From Neorhizobium sp. SOG26 (GTDB lineage Bacteria > Pseudomonadota > Alphaproteobacteria > Rhizobiales > Rhizobiaceae), in the NCBI RefSeq assembly GCF_003491345.1, contig NZ_CP025513.1, positions 857,501 to 921,500 of the forward strand: DNA of 64,000 bases. Direction: 5' to 3'. Positions 33,752 through 43,239 of this stretch are shown here, piece after piece. The position numbers and the translations under genes are program-made. Every line of letters begins with the position of its first letter. Position 1 is the stretch's first letter. The notes beneath the pieces were generated by a model, which did no database searches, had not been told where the DNA came from, and was given only the letters and a program-made list of their open reading frames with translations.

Positions 33752-34470
33752 ACGTTCACGTGACCAACTCCGTCGTGCTTCGTGACCTGTCGCGAAGCTT
33801 CAAGGGGAAATCGGTTCTCGACCGCATCTCGCTTGACGTGCCGCGCGGCCAGTTCGTGTCGCTGCTTGGCGAATCCGGTTCTGGCAAGACCACGCTACTG
33901 AGGGCACTGGCTAGCCTCGATGACGATGCAGAGACCTCGGGACGCTACACAACGCCGGAGAGTGTTTCGGTGCTTTTCCAAGATGCGCGGCTCTTGCCCT
34001 GGAAAACGGTCATCGAAAACCTCACGCTCGGCCTTCGGGATCCCAACGCACGGGATGTTGCAGCGGCCATGCTTCACGAAGTTGGTCTTGGCGACAAGGC
34101 CGATGCCTGGCCGGCGACCCTTTCGGGTGGACAGAAGCAGCGCGCATCGCTGGCGCGCTCCCTGCTTCGTGCGCCCGACCTGCTGCTGGCAGATGAGCCC
34201 TTCGGCGCGCTGGACGCGCTGACGAAACTGCGCATGCAGGCTCTACTCATGAAGCTCGTGGAGCGCACGCGTCCGACAGTGATCCTCGTGACCCATGATG
34301 TGGATGAGGCACTGCGCCTTTCTGACCGGGTGCTCGTCCTGAAGAACGGCAGGATCGCCGAGGACCATGCCATTTCCTTGCCGCATCCGCGGCATGACCA
34401 CCAAGCCGAAATCATCTCGCTGCGTGCGAGGCTCCTGAAGAGCCTCGGCGTCGACACCGACACTATCTGA
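33748..34470 (+). CDS. SsuB-type ABC ATPase
   Basis: A 240-residue ATPase with Walker A GESGSGKTT, Q-loop VLFQDARLLPW, signature LSGGQKQRASLARSLL, Walker B LLLADEPFGALD and the switch His in VTHDVDEAL. This is the complete set for the taurine/sulfonate class. It is coupled to the permease by a four-base overlap and followed after 14 bases by the monooxygenase gene. Confidence 0.9.
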   Translation: MNVHVTNSVVLRDLSRSFKGKSVLDRISLDVPRGQFVSLLGESGSGKTTLLRALASLDDDAETSGRYTTPESVSVLFQDARLLPWKTVIENLTLGLRDPNARDVAAAMLHEVGLGDKADAWPATLSGGQKQRASLARSLLRAPDLLLADEPFGALDALTKLRMQALLMKLVERTRPTVILVTHDVDEALRLSDRVLVLKNGRIAEDHAISLPHPRHDHQAEIISLRARLLKSLGVDTDTI

Positions 34471-34484
34471 AAGGGCGTTATACC

Positions 34485-35822
34485 ATGTCGCGGCAGTTGC
34501 ACCTCAACCTGTTCCTGATGTCCCGAGGCCACCATGAAGGCGCATGGCGGCATCCGAAATCGAACCCGAAGGCGCTCACCGATCTTAATCTTTATGTCGA
34601 GGCGGCGAAAATCGCGGAGGATGCAAAGTTTGATGGCGTCTTCCTGGCCGACACGCTGGCTGCGGGGAACAGCAGCGGTCTTGCTTCATCCGGATCGTTG
34701 GAACCGATCGTGCTCCTCTCGCTGCTGGCCGCGCATACGAAGCGCATCGGGCTCATTGGCACGGCATCGACCACATACAGCTTACCCTACACGCTTGCCC
34801 GGCAGTTCGCGACGCTCGACCACCTGAGCAATGGCCGCGCTGGTTGGAATATCGTGACATCCTGGGCACCCGAGGCGGGTGCCAACTACGGCCTTCAGCA
34901 GAACCTCGACCACGCGGACCGGTACAAGCTGGCGGAAGAGTTTGTCGAAGCGGTCGATGCACTGTGGAAAAGCTTCCCTGCGGATGCCATCATCGATGAT
35001 CGCGAGGGCGGCCAGTATCTTGACGTGTCGAGAGTGACGCCTGCGAACTACCAGGGAAGCCACCACAAGACCAAAGGGCCGCTCAATGTACCCGGCAGCC
35101 CGCAGGGACGCCCGGTTTATATCCAGGCCGGTCAGTCCGATGCAGGACGCGCCTTTGCCGCGCGCTGGGCGGAAGCCATCTTCACCGCCCATATGGTAAA
35201 GGACACGGCCAAGACCTTCTACTCCGACGTCAAGAACCGCGCCGCTGCCTACGGCCGGCGTTCCGAAGACATCGTCGTCCTGCCGGGCATCAGCGCCGCC
35301 ATTGGTTCGACCAAGCGCGAAGCGGAGCAGGTGTGGGAAGAACTTGACGCGCTGACCAGCACGGAAGTTGGCCTCACGCGGCTGTCGGCACGGTTCGGCG
35401 GCCATGACTTCAGCCACATCCCGCTCGATCGGCCGCTGACCAAGGATGATTTCCCTGATCCGAACTCGGTCGAGGCGTCAAAAAGCCGGGTTGTCGGTTA
35501 CGTCGACATGACTTTGCGGGAGAAGCTGACACTGCGGCAGCTGCTGCGCAAGCTTGCCGGTGCACGCGGGCACTTTGCGCTCGCCGGAACGCCGGAGGAG
35601 GTCGCCGACGTCATCCAGGACTGGTTCGAGTCCGGAGCGGCGGATGGCTTCAACGTGATGCCGCCGATCATCAATAGCCAGCTTGAGCTGTTTGCGCAGG
35701 AAGTCGTGCCCATCCTCCAGAAGCGCGGGTTGTTCAGGGCAGACTACGAGGGCGCGACCCTTCGCTCCCACTTCGGACTTGCCGATGTGCAGCAGGAAAA
35801 TCCGCTCGCCAAGTCTGCTTAA
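34485..35822 (+). CDS. LLM flavin-dependent monooxygenase (NtaA/SnaA/DszA family)
   Basis: A 445-residue bacterial-luciferase-fold enzyme that would use FMNH2 and O2 to oxidise a small organosulfur, nitrilo or similar substrate. Family signatures are FLMSRGHHEGAWRHP near the start, GVFLADTLAAGN, GLIGTASTTYSLPYTLARQF and the LSNGRAGWNIVTSW block (about 113-126). PVYIQAGQSDAGRAFAARW also fits. A flavin reductase must be supplied from elsewhere; none is in this operon. AAGGG precedes the ATG. Its linkage to the importer suggests use of the compound as a sulfur source. Confidence 0.88.
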   Translation: MSRQLHLNLFLMSRGHHEGAWRHPKSNPKALTDLNLYVEAAKIAEDAKFDGVFLADTLAAGNSSGLASSGSLEPIVLLSLLAAHTKRIGLIGTASTTYSLPYTLARQFATLDHLSNGRAGWNIVTSWAPEAGANYGLQQNLDHADRYKLAEEFVEAVDALWKSFPADAIIDDREGGQYLDVSRVTPANYQGSHHKTKGPLNVPGSPQGRPVYIQAGQSDAGRAFAARWAEAIFTAHMVKDTAKTFYSDVKNRAAAYGRRSEDIVVLPGISAAIGSTKREAEQVWEELDALTSTEVGLTRLSARFGGHDFSHIPLDRPLTKDDFPDPNSVEASKSRVVGYVDMTLREKLTLRQLLRKLAGARGHFALAGTPEEVADVIQDWFESGAADGFNVMPPIINSQLELFAQEVVPILQKRGLFRADYEGATLRSHFGLADVQQENPLAKSA

Positions 35823-35830
35823 GAACGCCG

Positions 35831-35859
35831 CAAGGCGCGGCAACCCCTGCCGCGCCTTG
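35831..35859. terminator. Hairpin between convergent monooxygenase and ehuA-type genes
   Basis: A perfect twelve-base stem (CAAGGCGCGGCA / TGCCGCGCCTTG) with an ACCCC loop lies nine bases after the monooxygenase stop. It could stop transcription from both sides, although no U tract follows. Confidence 0.5.
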
Positions 35860-35890
35860 CCTCGCCCGCCGCATTGAAGTTGGCAGTGAC

Positions 35891-36667
35891 CTACAGGATC
35901 GATGCCAGGAACTCGCGGGTCCGTTCGTGCTTCGGCTGGCCGAAGATTTCTTCCGGCGCACCCTGCTCGCAGATCCGCCCCTTGTCGAAAAAGCAGACGC
36001 GATCCGACACCTCGCGTGCAAACCGCATTTCGTGGGTGACGAGCAGCATGGTGAGGTCGTGTTCATGCGCGAGCGCGCGGATGACGCCGAGGACTTCGCC
36101 AACCAACTGCGGGTCGAGCGCCGAGGTCGGTTCGTCGAAAAGGAGAACGCGGGGGCGCATGGCAAGCGCCCTGGCGATCGCAACGCGCTGCTGCTGCCCG
36201 CCAGACAGCTGCACCGGGTAATGGTCCTTCTTGTCCGCGAGGCCCACCATCTGCAACAGTTCGATCGCGCGGGCTTCCGCCTCGGCGCGCTGCATCCCGA
36301 GAACGCGAACCGGCGCTTCCACGACGTTACGAAGCACGGTCATGTGCGGAAAAAGGTTGAAGCTCTGGAACACCATGCCAACGTGGTTGCGGATCTGGCG
36401 CAGATGCTTTTCCGAGGCCTTGAACCGTCCTCGGGCGCCCGGCTCATGATAGGACGTGCCGGCGAGTGTCAGCGTGCCTTCCTGAAACGGCTCGAGCGTC
36501 ATCAGGATGCGCAGTACGGTCGACTTGCCCGAACCGGAGGGCCCGATCAGCGTCACCTTCTCACCCTTGGCGACACTGAAGTTGAACTGGTCCAGCACCG
36601 TTAGCACGCCGAACCGCTTGGTCACGTCGGAAAACTCGATGATGGGCGGATCTGTCGTGTTTGTCAT
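35891..36667 (-). CDS. ehuA: Ectoine/hydroxyectoine ABC transporter ATPase
   Basis: A 258-residue polar-amino-acid-type ATPase with Walker [11 protein letters not shown]-loop [14 protein letters not shown], signature [15 protein letters not shown] and Walker [13 protein letters not shown]. Its first codon overlaps the preceding permease gene by four bases. It closes an operon with two permeases and an EhuB-type binding protein located next to ectoine catabolic genes, so it is called EhuA from context. The sequence alone would only say PAAT-family ATPase. Confidence 0.85.
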   Translation of the reverse strand: MTNTTDPPIIEFSDVTKRFGVLTVLDQFNFSVAKGEKVTLIGPSGSGKSTVLRILMTLEPFQEGTLTLAGTSYHEPGARGRFKASEKHLRQIRNHVGMVFQSFNLFPHMTVLRNVVEAPVRVLGMQRAEAEARAIELLQMVGLADKKDHYPVQLSGGQQQRVAIARALAMRPRVLLFDEPTSALDPQLVGEVLGVIRALAHEHDLTMLLVTHEMRFAREVSDRVCFFDKGRICEQGAPEEIFGQPKHERTREFLASIL

Positions 36668-37356
36668 CGCATCGGGATCCCTGCTTTGGGAAGAGCCTTC
36701 TGCAGCCGGTGGAGCCCGGCCGAGCAGATCAGCGTTAGGAGAAGGAAGATCAGGCCGACGAGTGTCAGCGGCACGAGGTATTCAAAGGTGCGTTCGCCAA
36801 TCATGTTGGCCAGTCCCATCATCTCGAGGACCGTGATCACGGAAAGCACCGGCGTCTCCTTGATCATTGCCACCATGTAGTTGCCCATGGCGGGCACGAT
36901 GCGTGGAACCGCTTGCGGAATGATGATGTCGCGGTATGTCTGCATGCGGGTGAGGTTGAGCGCGGTCGCTGCTTCCCACTGGCCGCGGTGAACCGCCTCG
37001 ATGCCGCCCCGATAAACCTCCGAGGTATAGGCGGCGTATTGCAGCCCGAGAGCGATTGCTCCTGTAAGGAAGGCTGGCAGGACGATGCCAAAGTTCGGCA
37101 GCACGTAATAAAGAAAGAAGAGCTGCACCAGAAGCGGCGTGTCACGGAGAAACTCGACCACGACAGCGGTTGTCCAGGAGATCACCTTCAGGCGGCTGCG
37201 ACGCAGCAGTGCAAACACGAGGCCAAGCACCAGCGCAATAGCAAAGCCTGCGGCGGCTGCTTTCAGCGTCACCGTCAGGCCGATCAGGATGATCGGCAGG
37301 ATCGAGATCGTGTAGGTCAGCCAGGTCGTCGTGTCCCACTCATAGCCATACATCAT
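36664..37356 (-). CDS. ehuD: Ectoine/hydroxyectoine ABC permease
   Basis: A 230-residue His/Glu/Gln/Arg-type permease (HEQRo domain) with about five helices: [43 protein letters not shown] and the coupling loop [22 protein letters not shown] (about 123-144). Second permease of the importer, encoded 12 bases after EhuC. Assignment to EhuD rather than EhuC rests on order. Confidence 0.82.
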   Translation of the reverse strand: MMYGYEWDTTTWLTYTISILPIILIGLTVTLKAAAAGFAIALVLGLVFALLRRSRLKVISWTTAVVVEFLRDTPLLVQLFFLYYVLPNFGIVLPAFLTGAIALGLQYAAYTSEVYRGGIEAVHRGQWEAATALNLTRMQTYRDIIIPQAVPRIVPAMGNYMVAMIKETPVLSVITVLEMMGLANMIGERTFEYLVPLTLVGLIFLLLTLICSAGLHRLQKALPKAGIPMR

Positions 37357-37367
37357 GTGTCAGGTCC

Positions 37368-38033
37368 TCATGAATGGGCCGAGCGCGGGAAGACATCGCC
37401 GCGCCTGACGAAATGCTCGATGATCCGGATGGCGATCATCAGCACGAGAGACATCGCGAAATAGCAGATGAGCGTCACGGAATAGATGCTGGCGCTGTCG
37501 AGCGTCAGGTTCCGGATCGACTGCGCGGTGAAGGTGAGGTCGGCAATCGAGATCAGGGATACAAGCGAAGAAAGCTTCAGCGTCTCGATTGCAAGGTTGC
37601 CGAAGGCCGGCATCATTTCGACGATGGCCTGTGGCAGCGAGATCCGGAACAGCGTCTGGAAGCGGTTGAAGTTGAGCGCTCGCGCCGCCTCCAATTGCTG
37701 CGTGGATACTGACGACAGGGCGCCGCGCACGATTTCCGCCCCATACCCGCCGGCATGCGCCGCCAGCACAAGGATGCCGGTGGTGATAGGCTCGAAACTG
37801 AGCCCGACCAGCGGCAGCGCGTAATAGAACCAGAACAACTGGACGAGCAGGGAGGTGCCGCGAAACAGCTCCGTGTAACAAAGCGCAATCGTCGACAGCA
37901 CCGGGCCGCCTTCGACGCGCAGAATGCCGAAGAAGAACGCCAGCAGCGTGCCGACAACGATGGAGGCCAGCGTGATCGTCATGGTGACGCCGGCGCCCTT
38001 CAGGATCATCGGCAGGTATGCACCCCAGTCCAT
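37368..38033 (-). CDS. ehuC: Ectoine/hydroxyectoine ABC permease
   Basis: A 221-residue HEQRo-type permease. It shows MTITLASIVVGTLLAFFFGI, the conserved ELFRGTSLLVQLFWFYYALP and the coupling loop EAARALNFNRFQTLFRISLPQA (about 112-133). It lies after EhuB, separated by a 54-base gap with a stable hairpin. Paired with the EhuD-type gene to form the heterodimeric membrane channel. Confidence 0.82.
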   Translation of the reverse strand: MDWGAYLPMILKGAGVTMTITLASIVVGTLLAFFFGILRVEGGPVLSTIALCYTELFRGTSLLVQLFWFYYALPLVGLSFEPITTGILVLAAHAGGYGAEIVRGALSSVSTQQLEAARALNFNRFQTLFRISLPQAIVEMMPAFGNLAIETLKLSSLVSLISIADLTFTAQSIRNLTLDSASIYSVTLICYFAMSLVLMIAIRIIEHFVRRGDVFPRSAHS

Positions 38034-38055
38034 CCAAAACCTCCCTGCAAAAGGT

Positions 38056-38079
38056 GGCGCCCGGAAGGTGCCGGGCGCC
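38056..38079 (-). terminator. Intercistronic hairpin after ehuB
   Basis: A perfect nine-base GC stem (GGCGCCCGG / CCGGGCGCC) around an AAGGTG loop lies between the ehuB stop and the ehuC start. Such hairpins usually protect the binding-protein mRNA and reduce read-through into permease genes. Confidence 0.6.
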
Positions 38080-38087
38080 GTCTTGAG

Positions 38088-38939
38088 CTATTTGCCGGCA
38101 CAGAGGTCAGCGACGTTCTTTTCTGCAGCGGCCGCGATGCTCTGCTCGGACAGCCCGTATTTGCCGAGGATGGCCTTGTAGTCGTCGGTCTTGCGGAACT
38201 CGATCAGCGCCGCATTGAAGGCGTCGCGCAGTTCCTTGTCTTCCGGACGGAAAGCGAAGCCGCCATAGTTGCGCACCGGCTGGTCGTTCACGATGGGATC
38301 GGTGAAGGGCGAGACCTGCTCGACCTGGGCCTGGTCCTTGGCAAGTTCCGAGACAGTCAGTTCGGTTGCGGCATAGGCGTCAACACGGCTCTGGACAGTG
38401 GGAATGGCGTCGGCATTGGCCTGGATGAAGACGATCTGGTCGTCCTTCACGCCAACAGCGCGCAAGAAGTCGACATTGTTGGCGCCGGACACCACGGCAA
38501 CCTTCAGCGACGGATCCTTGGCGATGTCGGCATAGGTCGTCAGCTTCTTCGGATTGCCCTTCTTCACCAGAAGCCCTTCGCCGTAAGAGGAGTTCGGCTC
38601 GGTGAACGCCACTTGCTTGCAGCGCTCGGGCGAGATGTTCTGCTCGGCGGCGACGAAATCATACCGCTTAGCCTTGAGGCCCGGAATGAGCGTTCCGAAC
38701 GGTGTCACGGTCCAGTTGACTTCCTCGATCCCCATCGTCTTCAGCACCTGGTTGGCAACATCCGGACCAATGCCAGCGGACGTTCCGTCAGGCTGCATGT
38801 AGGAATAAGGAACTTCATTCGCGGTTGCGGCGCGGATGAAACCCTGCTGCTTAACCTCTTCGACCGTAAGGGCGGCGGCGGACGTGACGGTGGCGGCGAG
38901 TGAAAGGGCGGAAAGCCCGATAATTTTCGAAAACTGCAT
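38088..38939 (-). CDS. ehuB: Ectoine/hydroxyectoine-binding protein (EhuB type)
   Basis: A 283-residue periplasmic protein with a Sec leader (IIGLSALSLAATVTSAAA) and a SBP_bac_3 fold. It opens KQQGFIRAATANEVPYSYMQPDGTSAGIGPD, where the aromatic residues could contribute to the ectoine cage seen in EhuB structures. VTPFGTLIPGLKAKRYDFV and ISPERCKQVAFTEPN are the next family blocks. The start at 38939 begins the signal peptide; an earlier in-frame codon at 38990 does not. It lies 63 bases downstream of the DoeB-type gene, so it belongs to the same catabolic unit. Confidence 0.87.
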   Translation of the reverse strand: MQFSKIIGLSALSLAATVTSAAALTVEEVKQQGFIRAATANEVPYSYMQPDGTSAGIGPDVANQVLKTMGIEEVNWTVTPFGTLIPGLKAKRYDFVAAEQNISPERCKQVAFTEPNSSYGEGLLVKKGNPKKLTTYADIAKDPSLKVAVVSGANNVDFLRAVGVKDDQIVFIQANADAIPTVQSRVDAYAATELTVSELAKDQAQVEQVSPFTDPIVNDQPVRNYGGFAFRPEDKELRDAFNAALIEFRKTDDYKAILGKYGLSEQSIAAAAEKNVADLCAGK

Positions 38940-39002
38940 CTCTCTTCTCCTCTGGTTGACGGTTCTCCGTGGCCCGTTTTCGAGTCTCACGCGGTTTTGT
39001 GG

Positions 39003-40016
39003 CTAAGGTTGCTCCGTAATCGTGGCGATGACGGAAAGGCAGTCGCCCGCCTTGATAAGGCCGGGGACATGGCGCGCGGCCAGCACACCATCCATGGTGG
39101 CCGCGTAGGAAACTGGAGCGATGCCCGTCCTGCCGACGGGATAGACGCGGGCTATAGTGTCACCCCTGCGGACCGGATCGCCCAGATTGCAGGCGAAGGC
39201 GACAAGGCCGTCATCTTCTGCGAAGGTGAAACAGTCGCCGGAGGGCATGTCCAGCCAGCGGGTCGGCTGGAGCTCCGGCTCACCTGATAGTATCCCCGCA
39301 TGCCGCAGCAGGTTGCGTGTTCCGCGTCGGGCGATGTCGATCGAGCGGGCGCTCGCTGTGCCGGCGCCACCGAGTTCCGTGGTTACGAAGACCTTACCCA
39401 TTTCCTCAACGGTGGTGTCGAGCATGCCGACCGCGTCGATTTCCAGCATCTTCATGGAATAGGGGGCCGAGAACGCGGCCACCGCCCTGAAGCAGCGTGC
39501 TTCGTGGTCCTTATTTGGCAGGTCGTGGGCCGCCGCGTAGGGAAGGAAATCGAGGGTCTTTCCGCCGGAATGAAAGTCGAGCACGATGTCCGCCAGCGGG
39601 ATCAGGTGGCGCGTCACGTAGTCGGCGATCTTCTCCGTCACCGAACCGTCGGGCCGGCCGGGGAAGCTGCGGTTCAGGTTTCCGCGGTCGATCGGCGAGG
39701 TACGTGTCCCGGCGCGGAAGGCCGGATAGTTTAGTGCCGGCACGATGATGACGCGGCCCTGCACGTGTGATGGGTCGAGCGTCTGTGCCAGTTCGAAAAG
39801 CGCTGCCGGACCTTCATATTCGTCGCCATGATTGGCGCCGGTGAGGAGGGCTGTCGGGCCATTGCCGTTGGCGATGACGCAGATCGGGATCATCACCGAA
39901 CCCCATGCGCTGTCATCGCGGCTGTACGGCAGCCGCAGGTGACCGTGCTGCACCCCCTTGGCGTCGAAATGGACGGTCGGAGTAATCGGGGAAGGTCGTG
40001 GCGCCGTCGTCAGCAT
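39003..40016 (-). CDS. doeB: N-acetyl-diaminobutyrate deacetylase (DoeB/EutE, AstE/AspA family)
   Basis: A 337-residue zinc hydrolase. TGANHGDEYEG (about 57-67) carries the His and Glu zinc ligands of the M14-like AstE/AspA fold, DIVLDFHSGG provides a further His, and TTELGGAGTASARSI lies near the active-site Glu. In the ectoine pathway it removes the acetyl group from N-alpha-acetyl-L-2,4-diaminobutyrate released by DoeA, giving diaminobutyrate and acetate. Four bases separate it from the DoeA gene. It also matches the S. meliloti eutE product. Confidence 0.88.
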   Translation of the reverse strand: MLTTAPRPSPITPTVHFDAKGVQHGHLRLPYSRDDSAWGSVMIPICVIANGNGPTALLTGANHGDEYEGPAALFELAQTLDPSHVQGRVIIVPALNYPAFRAGTRTSPIDRGNLNRSFPGRPDGSVTEKIADYVTRHLIPLADIVLDFHSGGKTLDFLPYAAAHDLPNKDHEARCFRAVAAFSAPYSMKMLEIDAVGMLDTTVEEMGKVFVTTELGGAGTASARSIDIARRGTRNLLRHAGILSGEPELQPTRWLDMPSGDCFTFAEDDGLVAFACNLGDPVRRGDTIARVYPVGRTGIAPVSYAATMDGVLAARHVPGLIKAGDCLSVIATITEQP

Positions 40017-40020
40017 GGCG

Positions 40021-41199
40021 TCAGGCCTTCACGAACAACTGGCGGGGTACGTTGGACAAGCATTCGACGCCGGTCTCGGTGATCGCGATGCTTTCGGTGA
40101 TCTCCAGGCCCATGTCTTCGAGCCAGAGGCCTGTCATGAAGTGGAAGGTCATGCCCGGCTTCAGCTCCGTGCGGTCACCCGGGCGCAGGCTCATCGTCCG
40201 CTCCCCCCAATCCGGCGGATAAGAAAGGCCGATGGGATAGCCGGTGCGGTTATCCTTGATGATCCCGTATCTCTTCAAGACAGCAAAGAAAGCGTTGGCG
40301 ATATCTTCGCATGTATTGCCCGGCTTGGCGGCGGCAAGCCCCGCTTCCATGCCTTCAAGGGTCGCTTTCTCCGCATCGAGGAATGCCTGCGTCGGCTTGC
40401 CGAGGAAAACCGTGCGCGACAGCGGGCAATGGTAGCGCTTGTAGGCGCCGGCAATCTCGAAGAACGTGCCTTCGCCGGTGCGCATCGGCTTGTCGTCCCA
40501 GGTCAAGTGCGGTGCGGAAGCATCGGCGCCCGACGGCAGAAGTGGGACGATTGCCGGATAATCACCACCAAACTCGGCGGTGCCGCGAATGCCGGCGTCA
40601 TAGATCTCGGCCACCAGATCGCATTTGCGCATGCCTGGCTCAACGACATCAACAATGCGCTTATGCATCAACTCGACGATCTTTCCGGCCTTGCGCATGT
40701 AGTTGAGCTCGGTCGGGCTTTTGACGGCGCGCTGCCAGTTCACCAAGCCCGCCGCATCCGTGAAGCGGGCATTCGGCAGATGTTTCTGCAGCGACGCGAA
40801 TGCTGCGGCCGAGAAATAATAGTTGTCCATCTCGACGCCGACTGTAAGGCCGGACCACTTCCGCTCGTCGATGATCTGCGAGAGCAGGTCCATCGGGTGA
40901 CGTTCGGTCGACTGAACATAGTGATCGGGATACCCGATGATATTGTCATGGGCGAGATAGGCGGTGCGCTTGGCGCCGTTGGCGTCCTGCTTGCGACCGT
41001 ACCAGATCGGCTCGCCGGTCGGCGGTACCAGCACGCATTGATGCACATAAAAGGACCAGCCGTCATATCCGGTCAGCCAGTGCATGTTGGACGGATCCGT
41101 GACGATCAGGAGATCGATCCCGGCCTGCTCCATCGCGCGACGGGTTTTCGACAGGCGCTCGGCATATTCCTCGCGCGTAAAGTTCAGCGTCACGCTCAC
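40021..41199 (-). CDS. doeA: Ectoine hydrolase (DoeA/EutD, M24 peptidase-like)
   Basis: A 392-residue creatinase/prolidase-fold hydrolase that opens the ectoine ring to N-acetyl-diaminobutyrate. It starts NFTREEYAERLSKTRRAMEQAGIDLLIVTDPSNMHWLTGYDGWSF in family style. The C-terminal pita-bread domain includes the segments GTFFEIAGAYKRYHCPLSRTVF and GLWLEDMGLEITESIAITETG. DoeA proteins keep the M24 fold without the usual five metal ligands, and the sequence agrees with that type. It overlaps EutC by four bases. Neighbours fix the role. Confidence 0.9.
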   Translation of the reverse strand: MSVTLNFTREEYAERLSKTRRAMEQAGIDLLIVTDPSNMHWLTGYDGWSFYVHQCVLVPPTGEPIWYGRKQDANGAKRTAYLAHDNIIGYPDHYVQSTERHPMDLLSQIIDERKWSGLTVGVEMDNYYFSAAAFASLQKHLPNARFTDAAGLVNWQRAVKSPTELNYMRKAGKIVELMHKRIVDVVEPGMRKCDLVAEIYDAGIRGTAEFGGDYPAIVPLLPSGADASAPHLTWDDKPMRTGEGTFFEIAGAYKRYHCPLSRTVFLGKPTQAFLDAEKATLEGMEAGLAAAKPGNTCEDIANAFFAVLKRYGIIKDNRTGYPIGLSYPPDWGERTMSLRPGDRTELKPGMTFHFMTGLWLEDMGLEITESIAITETGVECLSNVPRQLFVKA

Positions 41200-42209
41200 G
41201 CTGCATCTCCCATGTTCAGTTTGTTTTCGATGATCTGGCCGCGTCCCGCGTCTTTCGCGCGGGTGAGGGCGAGATTGGCAATTGCGGTGTCTTGCACGCC
41301 GGTTCCGGTGAGGTCGGCAAAGGTGATGTCACTGGCGGCAGTACGTCCAGATGCCTTCCCGGCGATGACGGCTCCAAGCTCCCCGAACAGCTCATCCGCG
41401 GATGCCACGCCCGCCTTGATCGCGTGGTGCAGCTCCCCGAGCACCCGCGTCTGCGTGATGCGGTCGGCGACATAGGTTGCCCGGGCAAAGACGGCCGGGT
41501 CGATCTCGTTCTTGTGCTCGGAGTCAGATCCCATGGCGGTCAGGTGCTGGCCAGACTCCAGCCAGTCCGCCATCAGAATGGCAATTTCCGCCGGTGTGGT
41601 CGTGACGATGATGTCGGCGCCGCTAACGGCCTGCCGCGGATCGGGTATCGCGGTGACCTCGATACCGTGGTCGCGCGAAAACTGCACGGCAAGTTGCTCC
41701 GCCTTGGCATAGTCACGAGCCCAGACGCGCGCCGACTTAATTGGCCGCACTAGCGTCAGTGCCTGAAGCTGCAGCCGTGCCTGCATGCCGGCACCGAAGA
41801 TCGTGGCCACCGAAGCATCCTCGCGTGACAGATGCCGCGCGGCGACTGCCCCGGCCGCGGCCGTGCGCACGTCGGTCAGGTAACCATTGTCGAGCAACAG
41901 TGCCTCAACCAATCCTGTCCTGGCGCTGAGCAAAATCATCAAACCGTTGAGACTTGGCAGGCCGAGCTTCGGATTGTCGAAGAAACCAGGGCTGACCTTG
42001 ATGGCGAAGCTGTCGAAACCGGGGACGTAAGCAGTCTTGACATCGACCTCGCCGCGGAACTCGGGAATGTCGAGACGCAGGATCGGCGGCATGGCGACGG
42101 CTTTGGTCGCGAGCGCGGCGAACGCCTGCTCAACGCAATCGACCGCAGAAGCATCGAGCTTCACGATGGCACGCAGATCACCTTCCGTCAGGATGCTGAT
42201 GCGGCTCAT
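41196..42209 (-). CDS. eutC: EutC, ornithine-cyclodeaminase-like protein
   Basis: A 337-residue protein of the ornithine cyclodeaminase/mu-crystallin family with a Rossmann motif VATIFGAGMQARLQLQAL (about 133-150) and the family's KVSPGFFDNPKLGLPSLNGLMIL. In ectoine clusters EutC works with EutB in the hydroxyectoine branch; the exact chemistry has been assigned differently over time. Both of its junctions are four-base ATGA overlaps (with EutB and DoeA), so translation is coupled. Confidence 0.87.
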   Translation of the reverse strand: MSRISILTEGDLRAIVKLDASAVDCVEQAFAALATKAVAMPPILRLDIPEFRGEVDVKTAYVPGFDSFAIKVSPGFFDNPKLGLPSLNGLMILLSARTGLVEALLLDNGYLTDVRTAAAGAVAARHLSREDASVATIFGAGMQARLQLQALTLVRPIKSARVWARDYAKAEQLAVQFSRDHGIEVTAIPDPRQAVSGADIIVTTTPAEIAILMADWLESGQHLTAMGSDSEHKNEIDPAVFARATYVADRITQTRVLGELHHAIKAGVASADELFGELGAVIAGKASGRTAASDITFADLTGTGVQDTAIANLALTRAKDAGRGQIIENKLNMGDAA

Positions 42210-43222
42210 CCGGCTGCTCCCACGATGTCCCGGTGTTTCTTGGGATCGATGTTGGCGCCGGAGACGATGATCGCCGTCGGACCAGTCGGCTGGATTTTAC
42301 CTGCTAGGATGGCCGCGATGCCGACCGCGCCGGCACCTTCCACGACTTCGCCTTCCTCGTGCGTCGCATGCCGGATGCCGGCTGCAATCTCCTCCTCGCT
42401 AAGCAGGACCACGTCATCGAGAAGCTCGCGGCAGAGCGCGAAGGTCACTCGGTTTTGAAGCCCGATGCCACCGCCGAGTGAATCCGCCAGCGTCTCCTCC
42501 TCGCAGATCGGGACCGGCTTGCCAGCAGCAATGGCCGCATGCATGGCCGCGCCGCGCTGCATCGAAATCCCGATAATGCGCGCCTGTGGTCTCAGCGCCT
42601 TCACCGCCACAGCGATACCGCCCGCCAGGCCGCCACCGGATAGGGGGATCAGCACGGTCGCGAGATCCGGCAGGTCCTCGATGATCTCGAGCCCGATCGT
42701 ACCCTGGCCGGCCACGACATCGACGTTGTCGAAGGGCGGGATAGGGGTGAGGCCGGCGCTTTGAACGAGACGCTCGACTTCTTCCTGTCCGTCATCCTGC
42801 GATGTGCCGACGATGCGGATATTGGCACCCAGCGCGCGGATTGCCTCGACCTTGTTCGCCGGAACAAGGGAAGACATGCAGATCGTTGCTGACACACCAA
42901 GTTCGCGGGCCGCATAAGCGACGGCGCGGCCGTGATTGCCAGTCGATGCGGTGACGAGACCACGCTGACGTGCCGCGTCATCGAGGGCGAGGGTGGCGTT
43001 TGTCGCCCCGCGAAGCTTGAATGCACGGATCGGCTGGCGTGTCTCGAGCTTGAGATGAACCGGATGGCCGCTGCGGTCCGAGAGGGTGCGGGAAAAGACG
43101 AGCGGCGTGCACGCAACGTGGCCTTTGATCCGAGCCGCGGCCTGTTCCACATCGGCCAGCGTCACCGGCAGGGGAGTATCTTCGCTCAACTTGGACAGGC
43201 TCGCGCTCTTCATGATTGTCAT
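42206..43222 (-). CDS. eutB: EutB, threonine-dehydratase-like PLP enzyme
   Basis: A 338-residue fold-type II PLP enzyme. The cofactor lysine is in AFKLRGA (about residue 69), STGNHGRAVAYAA is the substrate Ser/Asn loop, and the glycine phosphate-binding loop is LSGGGLAGGIA. In ectoine clusters EutB acts on the hydroxylated intermediate by ammonia-lyase/dehydratase chemistry. First gene of the eutBC-doeAB-ehuBCDA unit; the operator-like inverted repeat lies directly upstream. Confidence 0.88.
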   Translation of the reverse strand: MTIMKSASLSKLSEDTPLPVTLADVEQAAARIKGHVACTPLVFSRTLSDRSGHPVHLKLETRQPIRAFKLRGATNATLALDDAARQRGLVTASTGNHGRAVAYAARELGVSATICMSSLVPANKVEAIRALGANIRIVGTSQDDGQEEVERLVQSAGLTPIPPFDNVDVVAGQGTIGLEIIEDLPDLATVLIPLSGGGLAGGIAVAVKALRPQARIIGISMQRGAAMHAAIAAGKPVPICEEETLADSLGGGIGLQNRVTFALCRELLDDVVLLSEEEIAAGIRHATHEEGEVVEGAGAVGIAAILAGKIQPTGPTAIIVSGANIDPKKHRDIVGAAG

Positions 43223-43239
43223 GTTGCGAGCGATGTAAA

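Noticed and set aside
37755..38903. 382-codon forward reading frame across ehuC/ehuB
   Set aside because: Antisense to a permease and a binding protein with strong motifs; composition reflects the opposite strand.
39958..41475. 505-codon forward reading frame across the doeA/eutC region
   Set aside because: It lies antisense to coupled ectoine genes and has no ribosome site or family motif.
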